Below, piece after piece: positions 12,285 through 23,965 of a DNA stretch of 64,000 nt (within the stretch, counting starts at the first letter, position 1; every line of letters begins with the position of its first letter). The notes under the pieces are model-generated. The model searched no databases, had not been told where the DNA came from, and saw only the letters and a program-made list of their open reading frames with translations. Location of the stretch: assembly GCA_905178155.1 (NCBI GenBank), contig CAJINV010000002.1:8939412-9003411 (forward strand), in the 5' to 3' direction. Both the position numbers and the translations under genes were made by a program. The DNA comes from Amoebophrya sp. A120 (lineage: Eukaryota; Sar; Dinophyceae; Syndiniales; Amoebophryaceae).

Positions 12285-15200
12285 TCACTTTACGCGGTCA
12301 CTCCGCCCGTAGTCCGTCGTACTCTGATGGCGCAGCCCAAAATTTCGCGTTGCCTGCGACGCAAACTGCCGCGCGTCCCGGGCGGCCGACTCGTCAAACA
12401 TCATGGTGTTGCGGCGCCGCATCAAAGCAAGTTCGAACTCTCGGTCCTGCACACGCTCCTCGTGGTTCCTCGTGCGCGCCATGATGTGGTGCATGGAGTT
12501 TTGCATTTTCAGCAAATCCTGCTGAGATGGCGGCTCCCGTTCCCTTCTCTCCGGTCCACTGTGTCTGCCAAGCTCCACCATATAACAGTGCACAACTCCC
12601 CCTCCCCCTCATTTGTATAGCATGAACGGCAATACAAGCATCAGCAAGAATGCCGGTTTTGCATGACAAATTTGCAGTGGAGTATGTATGGTGGTATTTG
12701 GGCTACCAGAACTTGTCATGCAAACAGTGTCAAGAGGCAAAGGGTGGATTGGGTATTTTGCATGACGAATCAGGGGGAGGGGGAGTTGTGCACTGTCATA
12801 CTCCACCCCGTGCTGTTCGTGTTCGGATTTGAAGGCAGGCGCGCGTGGACTACGCAGCACTTGTTGTTGCTGTCTCGGAGTAGCAGCGCTCCGTGCGGAC
12901 CTTGGCGTTGCTTGTGGTTGTAGTTCCGCAGCCGTTTTAGTATTTTGTTCGGATGAACCAGCAGCGTGGTTTCTATGATGCGGATGCCCACCGTCGTGCT
13001 GGTGCGCTCCGTGCGCAGAGGATGCTATGACTGCTTCGTCGTCGTGCCTGTTGGTGATGTCCAATGTTGGATACTGATCGGACGCGATGCTTCCGTAGAT
13101 ATCGTTCTCTGGTGCTCCAAAAACGGTAGGGTGAGACCTGGTCAAACGCGGAGCAGCGTGATGCCCTGCCGCGATTTGGTGCGCCCCAGCTGTCTGTTTA
13201 TTCTCTTGGTCTTCATACAGTAACGCGCCGTAATTTTTCCCGCCCATGGCGACGTGCGGGGCGGAGTTTTCCGGCGTGTCCCCACTTGCACCTCGTGGAA
13301 CCAGGTTTGGGCTGGAGACCGTCCCCGCGAGAAGGCGCTTCTTCGTCCTCTCTCGCCTCTTGTTCGCGTCCGCCTGGCATTGATCCCGCGCAAGGCCCAG
13401 CAAGTCCGCGGAGTCCTGCTCGGCAATTTGGTCTTGCTCCTTCAGCATCCTTAAAGCCGACATGAGCGGCAACGCAAGAAACGACGCGGCTGTCTCAAGG
13501 GCGCTCCTCGTTCGCTCCGCATACATGTTCAGCGAGGAAGCGCTTCTTCCATTCTCAAGCTCGGACGACTGTGGCACGGTCCGACTGGCGAGCGAATGCC
13601 CGCTGCTGCGGCTAAGCATGCTCGCACTCGTCACCACATTCCGCCCCGCCTGCATTCCCGCCTGGCGCTGGTCCTCCGGAGTAACCATTTTTCCGTGCAA
13701 CTTCTCATCCGCCTTCGCGTTCTTCGCTAGAGACAGTAGTTGTGGCGGCTTGTAGCCGAAAAGGGACCGCCGCAAATAAAAGTAGAACAAGTAGAGCCGA
13801 CTCCGTCTGGCGACCGCACCCCGGCCCGTGGAGGCAGCAGAGATGACTTTGGGTAAATCCTGTTTCCAGGTGCCGATGGTGATCAAATTGTTACCGTCGT
13901 CGTCCATGACGTCGAAGAGTAAGCGCGTAATCTGCAGGCACCGCAGAAGCTCCACTTCCCCGCGGATGCAATCGGTCACGTATTCCGCCACCTGATAGCG
14001 GGAAGGAGATCGTGTTCTCATTCTGACAAGCTCAATGCCACCGTCCTATACGAAAAACTAAACGAATTTCAAACCAAATACCTTATGACACAGCAGCAAG
14101 CTGCTATCGGCGTCCGTCTCGTCCTCGGGCGGCACGAAACCGAAATCTTGCCCCATGTACTTGTACAAGGCGACCAGCTCCAACTCTCCCAGGCAACTCG
14201 GGGCCGCCGGGTCCTCTTCGGCAATCTGCATCGCGTGGTAGAGAAAAAAGTGGTCCGCGTTATGCATCAGCAGAATGCACCAGCTGATCCAGATCACGCC
14301 CGGGAACATCGCTAAAAAGACCGCGACGATCAGGTAGTTTTCGACAGAGAGGTTCAGCGGATTGTCTTCCCCGCTGCTGTACACGGCGATCACCGTCCCG
14401 ATAAAGTAACAGGCCGGCACGACCCACCGGGACACGCCGTCCAGGTCCTGGACCAATAACGGCCCCAACCGCTGGTACAGAATCTCGCCTATCATCACCG
14501 CCAGGACGCAATTCGTCATCACCAGCGTGATATACAGCAAGGCCGCGTCGAAGTGGGACAGTTCGAACATGGTATCCGGCGCCTCCTTATCCTGTGCAAA
14601 AGTATCGTACTCGTAGTAATCGCAGGCATGCATTACAAATCTTTTTCCTAAGGTCAATCAGCATTACAAGTTCCATTTCTCATGCGGAGAAAATTTGTAA
14701 TGCAATTCATACTAGAAGAACTAGTACGATACTTTTGCAATGCATACTCCTCGGTCGCAAACGCCTTGAAGTTACCGAATGCGAGAAAGGCGAGGAACCC
14801 GGACATGAACCGCGGCATAATGTTCGACGGGTGCACGATAAACGTCGAGAACGCAAAAATCGTCAGCAGCGCCGCCGGAACCCAAATCCGGTAGCGCATC
14901 AGCCCCACCGCGCGGGCGACAGTAACCTTTAACGTCGCAACGGACGTGGCCGAAGCGTCCGAGGTGGTTGTGGTGTTGGACCGAGTTAGGAGAAAACTGG
15001 ACTTTTTCGGTTCCCAAATCCGCACCCAGTGGTTCTCGGCGACAATTGCGGGGACGCCGGGGGAGAAGTATGGAATGTTGAAGTTATCCGGCCGCAGAGC
15101 AGTGAGCGCCGCTTGCAAATGGGCGGGGGAGAAAGCGAAGGAAGATGAAGCTGTACTAACAGCATTTCCACTACTTGTAAGTCCTTGTGCTGTCGCACTC

Positions 15201-18010
15201 AGCTCCAAAATGGCGCTCGTGAACTCGCCGTAGTAATCGCTGGAGAACACCGTCGCGGTTTGCGGCTCCGCGACAATGGTCATTTCCTGTCGGTCGAAGG
15301 GGTATTGGGTCCAATTTGGGTACACCGGGCAATCGTTCACCTGCACCGAGTAACTGAATTTCACCAGCGGGTAGAAAACTTCCAACTTTTTCCCATTGAT
15401 CGGGATCTCCAGTACGGATCGGCAGTCCTGGATGGTCATGCGCGGGAGAAAAACCGTCTGCTGCGCCTCAGCGAGGTTCACCGTGTGTGTCTCGTAGACG
15501 CCGTTCGCCAACATGGTGCGCAGGTCGTGAAAGACGATCTCAATCTGCAGTCTCGCGGTAAAAATGGTTTCCTCGTACGAACGAAACTCCTTGTAGGACA
15601 GGTGCAGATACTGCATCACGTTTTCTGATGTTGCTCTAGGAAAAGAGACTGAGCCCTGGGCTCCTCCTGCGCTTCCCAGATTCATTGCCCCGGAGGAGCC
15701 GTAGGAGAATTCGTTTCTTTCTGACGTAGGCATCGAGTAAAAATACCGATTCTCTTGTTCACTCGACAATGAAGAAGCAGCCGAAGCGCCGGTGGAGGGA
15801 GCCCCGAGGAAGATGTCGCATCTCCTACCAAAGTAAAACGGCAAGCAATCGCAATACGCTACTTGCGATGATGTTGAAGATGTTGTACTACCTGCGGCTA
15901 CGCTTCTGTCACGTGATACCAGCAGTTCGGGAACCAAACCGTAGGGGAACGAACTTGACCCAGATGAATGCTGCTGAGTAGAAGAGCCAGAGAGAGACAT
16001 CTCTCGGCAAAACCCGTACACACAGGTGCCGTTGCGTGTATCCAGCTGCTGACAGGGCGAGGAGGCTGCGGTTGTTGGGAAGGTGAGCTGCTTCGTTCGC
16101 GTGATGGAAAGTGCGAAAGAAGTAGCGGTCGAACTGGCTGTTAGTATTTCCATGTAGTTCTGAAAATTCACTATCGGTTTCAACACCGCGGTACTTGGTG
16201 TAGACGAAGACGAAAAAGCAACGTTGGACACGTAAACCCGCATGGATGAAGCAGTGTTCCCACTCGTCGTTGAACTACTTGCCGACTGCATCATTTGCGC
16301 CGTACTTTGATACCGCAGGTTTTCCCGCCCGGACACTTTGCTGGAAAAAGCCTGCTGCGCAAAAGCGTCTGCCAAACTCGATGCCGCTGTCGTCGCATTC
16401 CCGATCGCCATCAGAGCGGCACTGGCCGCGTCGTAGACTAATGGAAGTGAATTTTCGCACAGCCCCGGCGGCGACAGCCGCTCTTCCGGCAATAACCACG
16501 TGGGCGCAGCGGCAGGTTTTGCGGTCGTGGTGCTTCCAGACAGGGTGGTTGACGAAAAGATAAAACTCGCTGGTAGCTTCAATGGACTACTAGTCGCACT
16601 TCTCTTTGCCCACGTGTTCTCCAAAAACTCAGTCGAAAATTGGGCGCTTTCTGCGCTGGTCAACAGCGTGTTTCGAATGTCGAAATTTACCAGCCCGTGA
16701 AACACACTGTCGACACTTTTCGACTCTTCACCGAGCGACTGGCTCATAGACCCGTAATTCGTTGAGGAGGCCGAAAACAAATCCTCGCCTGCATCTACCG
16801 TGACAAATACGAAGTCCTCGTGTCGCTTTCGCAAACGTTCGCCGACGGCTCCTACACCCGTTGCGTTCCCGACATGCGAAGCCGTGCTCCTTTGCAAGAA
16901 TTGGAACTTCCTCGCTTTTTCTTGAAAAAAGCTTCGCAGCACAAGGGGCGCGCCGTTCAGAAGTAAAACGACGAGTTGCACTGCGGAGTTCTGTAGCTCG
17001 GTTAGGACGTAGTCAATTTCAGCGAGTAAGTTATCATAATCCTCCATGGAGTAAGAATCAGCAGCTCCTTTCGGCAATTCGAAGCGAAGAACAGAGCCGC
17101 TGCTGGTTGTCGCGGCAGCCCCTCCAGCGCTGCTCTCCACTCCCTCTACGAACCGGTCGCCGAGTATTTTCGCGGAACCAGACGCGCGAAGCGATACGAC
17201 CGCAATCTTCGCTGGCGATATTGATGTATTTGGATTTGCATCCGCTGTGCCTCCATCACCTACAATGCCCGCAATCGGTACAACTGATTGAAAAAAACCG
17301 GCGATTTGCTGGACTAGAAACAACAGCGGAGTCGTCGCGTCACTCCGAACCGTATTCGAATCGTAGAAGAGAAACTCACTTGTGTAATTCTGTCTCTTCA
17401 CCACTCCCGTCCGAGGCAACGCGTCTTCTAACCGCTCAACGCCAAACGGAACCAGCGCCACCGCATTCTTCTGCTGCGCCGCCAGCGCGCTTTCGAAATA
17501 CACCTGCGCCGCCTTCAGCTCGTCGGCGCTGGACGGCCCGAGGAAGGTGAGAAATTGAGTCGTCGGAGAATTCACTCCAAAAGTCGTTTCCACGACATCG
17601 TTCAGAACTGTGTAACTTCGTCCTGGAACCACGGGTGCGCCGCTGCTGGTCTGACTACTTGTAAAGGAGTCCAAATCCACGCTGGAAATGGCAACGTCGT
17701 CAGTCACTGCGTTATTTGCCTCGGAGCTCGTGTAGTCGTCAAAAGCTAGCTGCGCCGTAGCTGCGAAAACCCGGCAACACCGCTGCGTTCGAAACGGACA
17801 GACGAAAACGAGCTGCGAGCTATTGGTAGGAGTCCCTTGCTGCGCTGACACGAGTTCTGCTGCTTGGAAACTACCGAAGAGAAAGGTGAGGAACAAGCAG
17901 CGGTACGGGAGCCAAGAGGAACGCATTTTCTTTACCATCAACAACAAAGTACTTTCCGAGGTCGCCATAATTTTTGCAGAAGTTGATGAAACAAATTTGC
18001 GATACCACAT
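12285..18010 (-). CDS. Giant receptor: binding-protein-like and EGF-like ectodomain fused to a pentameric ligand-gated ion channel
   Basis: Predicted plasma-membrane or endomembrane ion channel. Exons: 18010 (or ATG 17926) to 14747, 14582-14082, 14045-12801, 12572-12285; all junctions are phase 0. It has 1737 residues from the 17926 ATG, which starts a good signal peptide (MRSSWLPYRCLFLTFLFGSF). Residues ~30-500 resemble periplasmic-binding/ANF-receptor folds (QLAFDDY; ALVPFGVE; AKIAVVSLRASGSAKILGDR). A Cys-rich EGF-like stretch follows at ~620-720 (CVYGFC, YCDCLPFYFGRRCD). The channel ectodomain has FLPRMTIQDC and a Cys-loop-like YPFDRQEM (~877). TM1 is IWVPAALLTIFAFSTF; TM2 runs from MPRFMSGFLAFLAF; TM3 is FDAALLYITLVMTNCVL; further hydrophobic segments lie at CYFIGTVIAVY and VAVFLAMFPGVIWISWCILL. 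The long cytosolic tail is low complexity. Introns: introner E between TM2 and TM3, a 36-nt GT-AG intron (14046-14081), and introner D in the tail. Confidence 0.85.
12573..12807 (-). mobile_element. Introner, family D, in the receptor tail
   Basis: The element 12581-12800 (220 bp) starts TATAACAG and ends CTGTCATA. Its TIRs carry the block GTGCACAACTCCCCCTCCCC. The flanks repeat CTCCACC (12573-12579, one extra A at 12580; and 12801-12807), a 7-bp duplication rather than the 5 bp seen elsewhere. Removing the element with one copy joins EHGVE to LGRHSGPERRE in frame. The inside holds several copies of GCATGACAAAT/TTGTCATGC. Confidence 0.88.
14583..14751 (-). mobile_element. Introner, family E, in the channel domain
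   Basis: The element 14588-14746 is the smallest of the set (159 bp). It starts TATCCTGTGCAAAAGTATCG and ends with its imperfect inverse, finishing GCATA. The duplication CTCCT is perfect (14583-14587 and 14747-14751). Splicing out the element plus one copy joins AFATEE to APDTMFELSHFDA, which is the TM2-TM3 link of a pentameric channel. Internal copies of TTGTAATGC and GCATTACAA are present. Confidence 0.93.
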
Positions 18011-18384
18011 GATAGAAACTCTCACTCAAAAAACACAGCGGACACACAACTTGCAGTCTCGGCCTGGTGGCGTTCGTTCCTGAGTCTACTTTTACACATT
18101 AGATTTCCGGTTGAGCAGCAAAAAATTTTGTATGTGCAGCAGAAGTTGTATGTGCCAGCACTGACAGCGCACGATCAAACACGAGACCGTCACACCAGCA
18201 GCACCGATACAAAAGTATTTGCCGTATCGAGAAGCTGCGCACTATCTTTGCCCTTAGCGACCAAGACGACATTGCAAATCACGAAAGGACGACGACGCCG
18301 TCCTGTCACAGATTTACAATACGACGAGCCCAACGACCCATGACACAACACTTAACGACAACGTTGCCTCCCTTTATCAACGAT
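18011..18384. other. Intergenic region upstream of the receptor gene
   Basis: Probable promoter of the receptor. Nothing gene-like or repeated was recognised before the dispersed repeat that begins near 18385. Confidence 0.4.
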
Positions 18385-18800
18385 GCCTTAGACCTTTCTT
18401 CCCCACATCGTCACGACGATCAAGTCCGACTCTCCTACCTGCTATACCGAAAAAGTTCATGTTGGTGCAGTTTTACTTTGTATCCTAGTTGCGACGCATC
18501 CAATTGGCAGCACTAGCGCCCGCTATTCAATCCAAAACTTGTTCCATCACAGCCATGACAATGTTGGTTGTCGACAACATTTTCCTTCGATTTTTTGGAC
18601 TGCGAAAATTGGTACAGTACAAACGAAAGCTAGCCACATTGTAAGCCAATCGCTGGTACTGAAACTGACACAGAGTGCCTTTTCTTTGAAAATCTAAGTA
18701 TCAGAACTGTTGTGAAAGTTGAGAACAGTAAATAGCTTTACGTCTCAAATACGGCAAGTACAAAACCATTTACGGTGGACGAGGAATGCAGATGCACAGC
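18385..18800. repeat. Dispersed repeat R1, copy 1
   Basis: Shares ordered blocks with 28622-29035: ATGCCTTAGACCTT at the start; a TCACAGCC block and GTCGACAAC; TTGGACTGCGAAA against TTAGACTGCGAAA; TTGGTACAGTACAAAC; GCCTTTTCTTTGAAA against GCCTTTTCTTCGAAA; and ATCAGAACTG. The spacing between blocks is alike, so these are diverged copies of one sequence. No TIR and no coding frame was seen. Confidence 0.75.
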
Positions 18801-20141
18801 ACTTCCGTCGTCGCATAGATATGAAACTACAATCTCCTAATACCATACGAGCGGAAGTGCCACTATATATATATAACAATGTAACGGCACGAAAAATTGA
18901 CACACGTAGAATTCAGAGGGTGCCATTTGTAGTGTCGGTGCGCTCCAACCAATACTAGGCTCGTTGCGTTGAAGTTAGTTGAAATGCATTTACTCATACA
19001 TTATTATATGTGTTACGGATGTAGTTGCGGCTGGACTTTTCAATCACACGTCCTCCTGTCCTCTTCGTCGATAATCCATTCTGTTGAGAACCCACACCGG
19101 ATCCTCCACGTCACTTTCCTCGAACGGGATAGCCACATTTGCGTTTCGCTACTCAGGCATCACCGCGCTGGCACTGAGGAAAAGGCACGAAGACTCGAGA
19201 AGTTGCGACTCGTGAGGTCGCAAGCGCACGAAATTCTCTTTCGTTGCCAGCCGCTCTGCGATGAGCGGCGGGATGGCCCCGACCCCGACTGCAGCCGGTA
19301 CGAGAGCTACCCGATAGGGGGAAGACTTGTCCTGTTCGAAGCGACTACAACACTCTGGTATACTCATGCGACGGCTACAGTAGATCCACTGAAATGCGTA
19401 GACCGGAGCCGTTGGATCCAAAGAAACCTCGTGACCGGACTCTAGGTTGCAACAACTGAACTCGCGTAATTGCAGAACGGCTGTACTTCAGTGGATTCTC
19501 TCGCGTCCTCTGAATTTGAAGAAAGCAGGAACAACAATTTTCACTGTACCACAAGAGAAAGACAATGTAGGACAAGCTTTTGCGGTACTGTAGGAGCACA
19601 AGAGAAAGACAAAGAAGAAGGATAGCAGCTCGTTTGTACATTTAATTTAGTCGCTCAAGTTCAAGTTTTAGCTAGTACGTGTACGGTATAGGAGAATATA
19701 TACACTTACAGTGGTTTTAGGCGAATTTCAGAGCGCCATGGATGCTCAGGCGAATTTCAGGGCACCATAGGGGCTTTTCATAAATAACAGGTGCTTTACA
19801 GACGTGGTCGTCGCGGTGAAAGTGCCACCTTACATAATTGGATCCGAGGAAAACACTCTCAGGTGTACATGATTTGACAAGGTTTGTACATTCAAGACAA
19901 CTACAGGGTAGGTACAGGTACATCAAGGAGTACAACGAGGACTGCAATTTTACATACTTAAGTACGTGCTGACTCCGAATACACATTGGTTCATCTTGAC
20001 ATAAACTCCAAAAATCAGGTCGGGTGGGGGTACTGCAACAATTCAATGAGTCGAGATTTCGAACTTTCCCAAGAGCTACAAGTATGAATCCACCTTGGTA
20101 AGTAAAGAATTCTTTTCTTGTGCGTCTCAGATACGTGGGAT
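18801..20141. other. Intergenic region
   Basis: Contains a short TATATATATA run near 18865. Around 19721-19770 the phrase GGCGAATTTCAG is repeated twice 33 bp apart. Short open frames on both strands lack any recognisable motif. I see no supported gene. Confidence 0.45.
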
Positions 20142-20753
20142 TTAGTCGTCCCGCCCTGTCTCATTCTCGTGCTTTCCGGAGGGCACAGATGAAACCGAGT
20201 CGGAACGCTTCAGAGCAGATTCGCCTCCGTCTGTCCCGCCGTCCTCGTTCTTTGTTCTGTCGCCGGGTGTGTATCGATCGCCCTGGTATATGTGCGGCAA
20301 AAAGTCGCCAGTTGGATAGGTATCCGTATCGGGTGACACGACGCTGTCTGGAACACTCTTCAGTATTTCCGCTACGGATCGCCCAACGCTTTCGTGGAGT
20401 CGTGTATTCTTCGCGAGCGGCCAATACATGCCTCTCATCTTTTCCGGGAGTCCGTCTATCTGGGTTAGTCGTTCTGCTTCGCTGTCCTCGAGGTTTGCAA
20501 CTTGTCCAATTGCTTTCGTCATCGCCACGTAGATGTCATCGAGGAGGATTGCTCTTTGAGAGGTTGCTTTGCTGTACCGGGCTCGTACTTGCCCAAGGTA
20601 ACTAAAAACGGCACGACGCAGCTCTGCTTCTGTCTCCACGACGTGCTTGGCCGACGTGTCTAGCCCTTCGTCCGCATGGGCGTCCAGTGCAAATATGTCT
20701 CGGTCTGCAAAGGTGCACAGAAGTACTGTACCGCTATCAGTAGTTTCAGTCAT
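20142..20753 (-). CDS. Possible hypothetical protein
   Basis: Uninterrupted frame of about 203 codons from an ATG at 20753. It reads as a soluble, acidic protein with helical stretches (TEAELRRAVFSYLGQVRARY; LLDDIYVAMTKAIGQVANLE) and a polar tail rich in Asp, Gly and Ser. I recognise no domain. The frame continues upstream of the ATG into repeat-like sequence, which weakens the case. A CAG near 20711 could be an acceptor from an unseen exon. Strand agrees with all other genes. It is isolated between repeats. Confidence 0.4.
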   Translation of the reverse strand: MTETTDSGTVLLCTFADRDIFALDAHADEGLDTSAKHVVETEAELRRAVFSYLGQVRARYSKATSQRAILLDDIYVAMTKAIGQVANLEDSEAERLTQIDGLPEKMRGMYWPLAKNTRLHESVGRSVAEILKSVPDSVVSPDTDTYPTGDFLPHIYQGDRYTPGDRTKNEDGGTDGGESALKRSDSVSSVPSGKHENETGRDD

Positions 20754-21160
20754 ACATATATTTTGTTCTGATCTTTGAAAGAGGCTTCCGAACTTTTGCG
20801 GAATATCTTGAAAAATTTTACCAAATGCTAACACAGAAGTACCCCGCACCACCCGGCAATCTGCCCGGAAAGCGACCCATTAATTTTGGGTAGTGTTCGC
20901 GAGTATTCTGCGAAATGCTTTCAAACATTCTGCGGAATCCGTGCAAATACCTCGCACCATGCAGCAGGAAACGCCTCAAGAAGCAACCCGCTTCCGTGGC
21001 TCTTTGCAAACATCCGGGAGGGTGCTCCGAGATATTAACCAGGATAGATGCTCTCGAGTTAACAACTCCGAAAGAGTGGGTCTGGGTGACCGCGCCTACT
21101 TTGGAATTGATTGATGTAGCAATACGCTGCACCTCTGGCCAATTATCAAAAGCAGGATGA
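20754..21160. repeat. Degenerate repeat with GGAAT/ATTCC blocks
   Basis: Shares recurrent words (TTGCGGAATATCTT, ATTCTGCGGAAT, CGAGATATT, GCAAACATC) with the larger array at 22640-23100, suggesting a common diverged tandem unit. Frames across it shift often, so I do not call it coding. Confidence 0.45.
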
Positions 21161-21419
21161 GGCTAAGCGCTGCCAGCTAACGGAGACAACACCGCTCCGG
21201 GCAACGACGTGCGGGTCTTTCGGTTTCCCGTTCGATCGTTGCTCGTGTCGTGTGTTGTACGGCCTGGCAATGTCGAAATTACACACAAAAGCAAGGCAAC
21301 CCGCGTGCCGCGTGTCATATCCCCCCCAAAAGAAAAAAGGAAGCCGCGCGCAGCGTGCCCACAGTCTGCGTGCAGTGCGCGCCGGTGCGTCGAGGCCCCC
21401 CGGCCGACGGACACGGATG

Positions 21420-21930
21420 TGCGTGAGGCACTTTGTGGAGGTGCTGCGGCAACGCAGCGGCGCACTCCACGGCTGCGCAGACTCCACTCCGCGCGGACGT
21501 GCGTCAAGCATTCTGCTCAGGTGCTGCTGCGCAAGCAGAGGCCCACTTTGCGGAGGTGCTGTGCGCGCCGCACTGTACTCAGTTGCTGCTGCGAAAGCAG
21601 AGGTCGGTGCACTTTTGCAGATGTGCGGGCCGCACTCAGCTGGCTTCAGTGAACGCAGCCGTCGCATTCTGAAGAGGAGCTGCCGCTCATGCGGAGCTGC
21701 ACTCCACAGAAACACGGATCGTGCTTCGAGGAGGCGCTGCCGCGAAAGCGGAGGTGCACTCCACCGAGGTACACGCTACGCTCGGTGAAGGTGCTACCGC
21801 TAACCGGAGGTGTACTCCAAAGACGTGGGCGCCGCCCCCGGAAGAGGGCGACGACACAAATAACGCCATCCAGTGGAGACGCGCGTCGTCTGGTGTAGAG
21901 GTGCTGCCGCGAGGTGGAAGCAAGTGCACT
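21420..21930. repeat. GC-rich degenerate minisatellite, unit near 57 bp
   Basis: Repeats of a unit beginning GGTGCTGCCGCGAAAGCGGAG then GTGCACTCCA, most regular at 21660-21830, where the spacing is near 57 bp (19 codons). Units at 21429-21650 are shorter and more diverged. On the minus strand the periodic frame gives a recurring SVECTSAFAAAP-like peptide, but the frame is not maintained through the whole array. Confidence 0.7.
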
Positions 21931-22639
21931 CCGTGCGCAACGACCGCGTTCTCCGCTAGCAGCGCCAAGTCCCAGGACTTGAGGTCGCTGCCCACACACA
22001 AAAGACAGAGCGCCGGCTTTCTCGGGTGCGAAGCCGACGTTCTACACACGGACCCTAGAGGTCTTCCACGCAGTCGCTGTTCGAACGCGCACAGCCCTTC
22101 AGCAGGTGCGCGTGCGTACGGCTGGACGCCGCGCAGCAAAAGACGCTGCGCCGGCCGCAGGCGCCGACAAGGCTCGCGCCCCCTAAGGACGCTCGCGATT
22201 TTTACGTACTCATCCGGGTGAGTATGAAAAATATCGCCAGCTACTGGCAGTTTCCATACTCGTCAACAAGTATGGTAACGGCCAGCCTGGTAAGGCCAGT
22301 GCGCCAAGATGGCCCTCACCGCGCGTGCGCGCAGGGCCACGTTGCTTGCCCGTCCTTTGTATCGGTGCAGCCTACAGGCGCACTCGACGTGTTGAGCAGG
22401 CCGAAACAAAGAGGTCGAAGATAGGTGCGTGAGGGACATACCGCGACCTTGATATGTTAGTCAGTTGAGGCCCATCTGTGTGTGTTTTCGTGCCAGTTCC
22501 TGCGCGCCCGCCCGCCCGCCCACTGGTCGTGAGTTATCGCTTGTTTTGGCAACATACTCACCCGCCCCACCTGTTTGTGTGCAGTAGATCCCTTACTCTC
22601 GTTGTGATTGCGGAGCACTAACTTCTATGCAAATCCCTG

Positions 22640-23100
22640 GCATCAAACTGCTCCGCAATCTTCCACAGGAATATTTGCGAATACGCGCCGAAAAAGGTAG
22701 CCCTTTCAGTCGATTGCCACACGCTGAGGGCTGTTTGCGCAGACGTGGCGCAAAGCCGAAAACTGCAAAGAACCCGCGCTAATGCTCCCCCGATGGACCT
22801 GCCTACTCGGCCGCTTACCGCATGCTGTGGAGTGAGCGTTTGCACATCTCCCACAGAATACGGCGACGCAAACCGCAGGCTCTTCGCGAATTATATTCCC
22901 GGAAGGGGCCCGCAGCTTGGGCCGATTGCAACAAGCTGTAGGCACTTGGCGAATATTGATACTCCGCGGAATCTTCCGAGATACTTACTCGGAATGCCCC
23001 AAGGCATTCCGCAAAACCTTTCCGAATATTTCCCGAAAGAGACCGCCTCGTGGGCCGATTTCCGCATGCTGCGGGATTGGAAATAGCAATAGTTTGCAAA
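22640..23100. repeat. Degenerate tandem repeat array
   Basis: Recurrent blocks: a GCCGATT-CNNCATGCTG-like word (near 22710, 22812, 22925 and 23055), ATATTCCCGGAAG or ATTTCCCGAAAG, and GAATCTTCC/GGAATATT words. Minus-strand frames repeat a phrase like ACGNRPTRRSLSGNI three times, but across two frames. It looks like an old array rather than a gene. Confidence 0.55.
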
Positions 23101-23533
23101 TGAAACGCAAACATTTTGTTAAGACATAGCTTTCGCTGCTCTGGTGTTCCACTCATCCAGACCTAGACATTTTTGCACTACATAATTGAGAAACGCAACC
23201 GTAACAAAGTCTTGACCTGTGTGTTAGGTTGAACAGCATGAGTGCTGCAAATTCATTACTGTTCTTCTCTGTCTTTCTTTTTTCTTTTGCTATTGGGCTT
23301 GAGAACACTCGCACACACTTGCACGCGTCTGCTGCGCTGGGCTCGTTGGTTGTCAACAGCTGCGCGACTCCCCCGCCTGCAAGTAAGCAAGCAAGTGGCG
23401 CCAGTCTCTTGCTGCGCTACATCCTGCAGGCTCAGCTCATTCAGGTCCATCAAGATTCTCACGCGATTCCATCGCATTCCAGGAGCACGGTCCGCTTCGT
23501 AGCTAGCTAGCTCATTCGGGATCTTGGTCGAGG

Positions 23534-23832
23534 GTGCAAACTTTATCTAGGATGGATCTTCTGGATAAAGTTTTGCTGCAGGATCTACCAAAGAAATGGG
23601 AGCAGGGTCGCTTCACGAGCTACAGAGCCTGGGTAGAAATTTTATCTAGGACGGCGGTCCTGGATAAAACTTTGACTCGGGGCCCAGCAAGTGAGCGCCC
23701 TGATCCTGGTACACCCACAGGCTGGGGGGGCCGTCGCGCCACCCGCCACAGAGCCTGGGCAAAGATTTTAGCTAGGGCGGCGGTCCTGGATAAACCTTTG
23801 ACCCGGGACCCTGCAAGTGAGCGGACGGGCCT
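23534..23832. repeat. Tandem repeat with a conserved hairpin in each unit
   Basis: Three units start near 23540, 23637 and 23764 (about 97 and 127 bp apart). Each begins with an inverted repeat of the type TTTATCTAGGAC-loop-GTCCTGGATAAA. The later part of each unit ends in ACAGAGCCTGGG. The plus strand stays open to 23965 (144 codons) with a matching peptide repeat (ILSRTAVLDKTLTRGPASER and ILARAAVLDKPLTRDPASER). Coding is possible but unproven, and the strand is opposite to all other genes. Confidence 0.7.
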
Positions 23833-23965
23833 CGTCAGTCATCTCACCACGGAACGGGCCGCACTTGGGGCGATCGCGTTACGTGTGTGCGAGACCGATT
23901 TCCATGACCAACGCCACCAAATCGCGTTGGTTGTGGACAGCGCAGCTCGATCGGTTATAGAATGA

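Noticed and set aside
18969-19445. Plus-strand frame of 158 codons
   Set aside because: No recognisable motif, opposite strand to all genes, overlapped by an equally open minus-strand frame; probably chance in GC-richer spacer.
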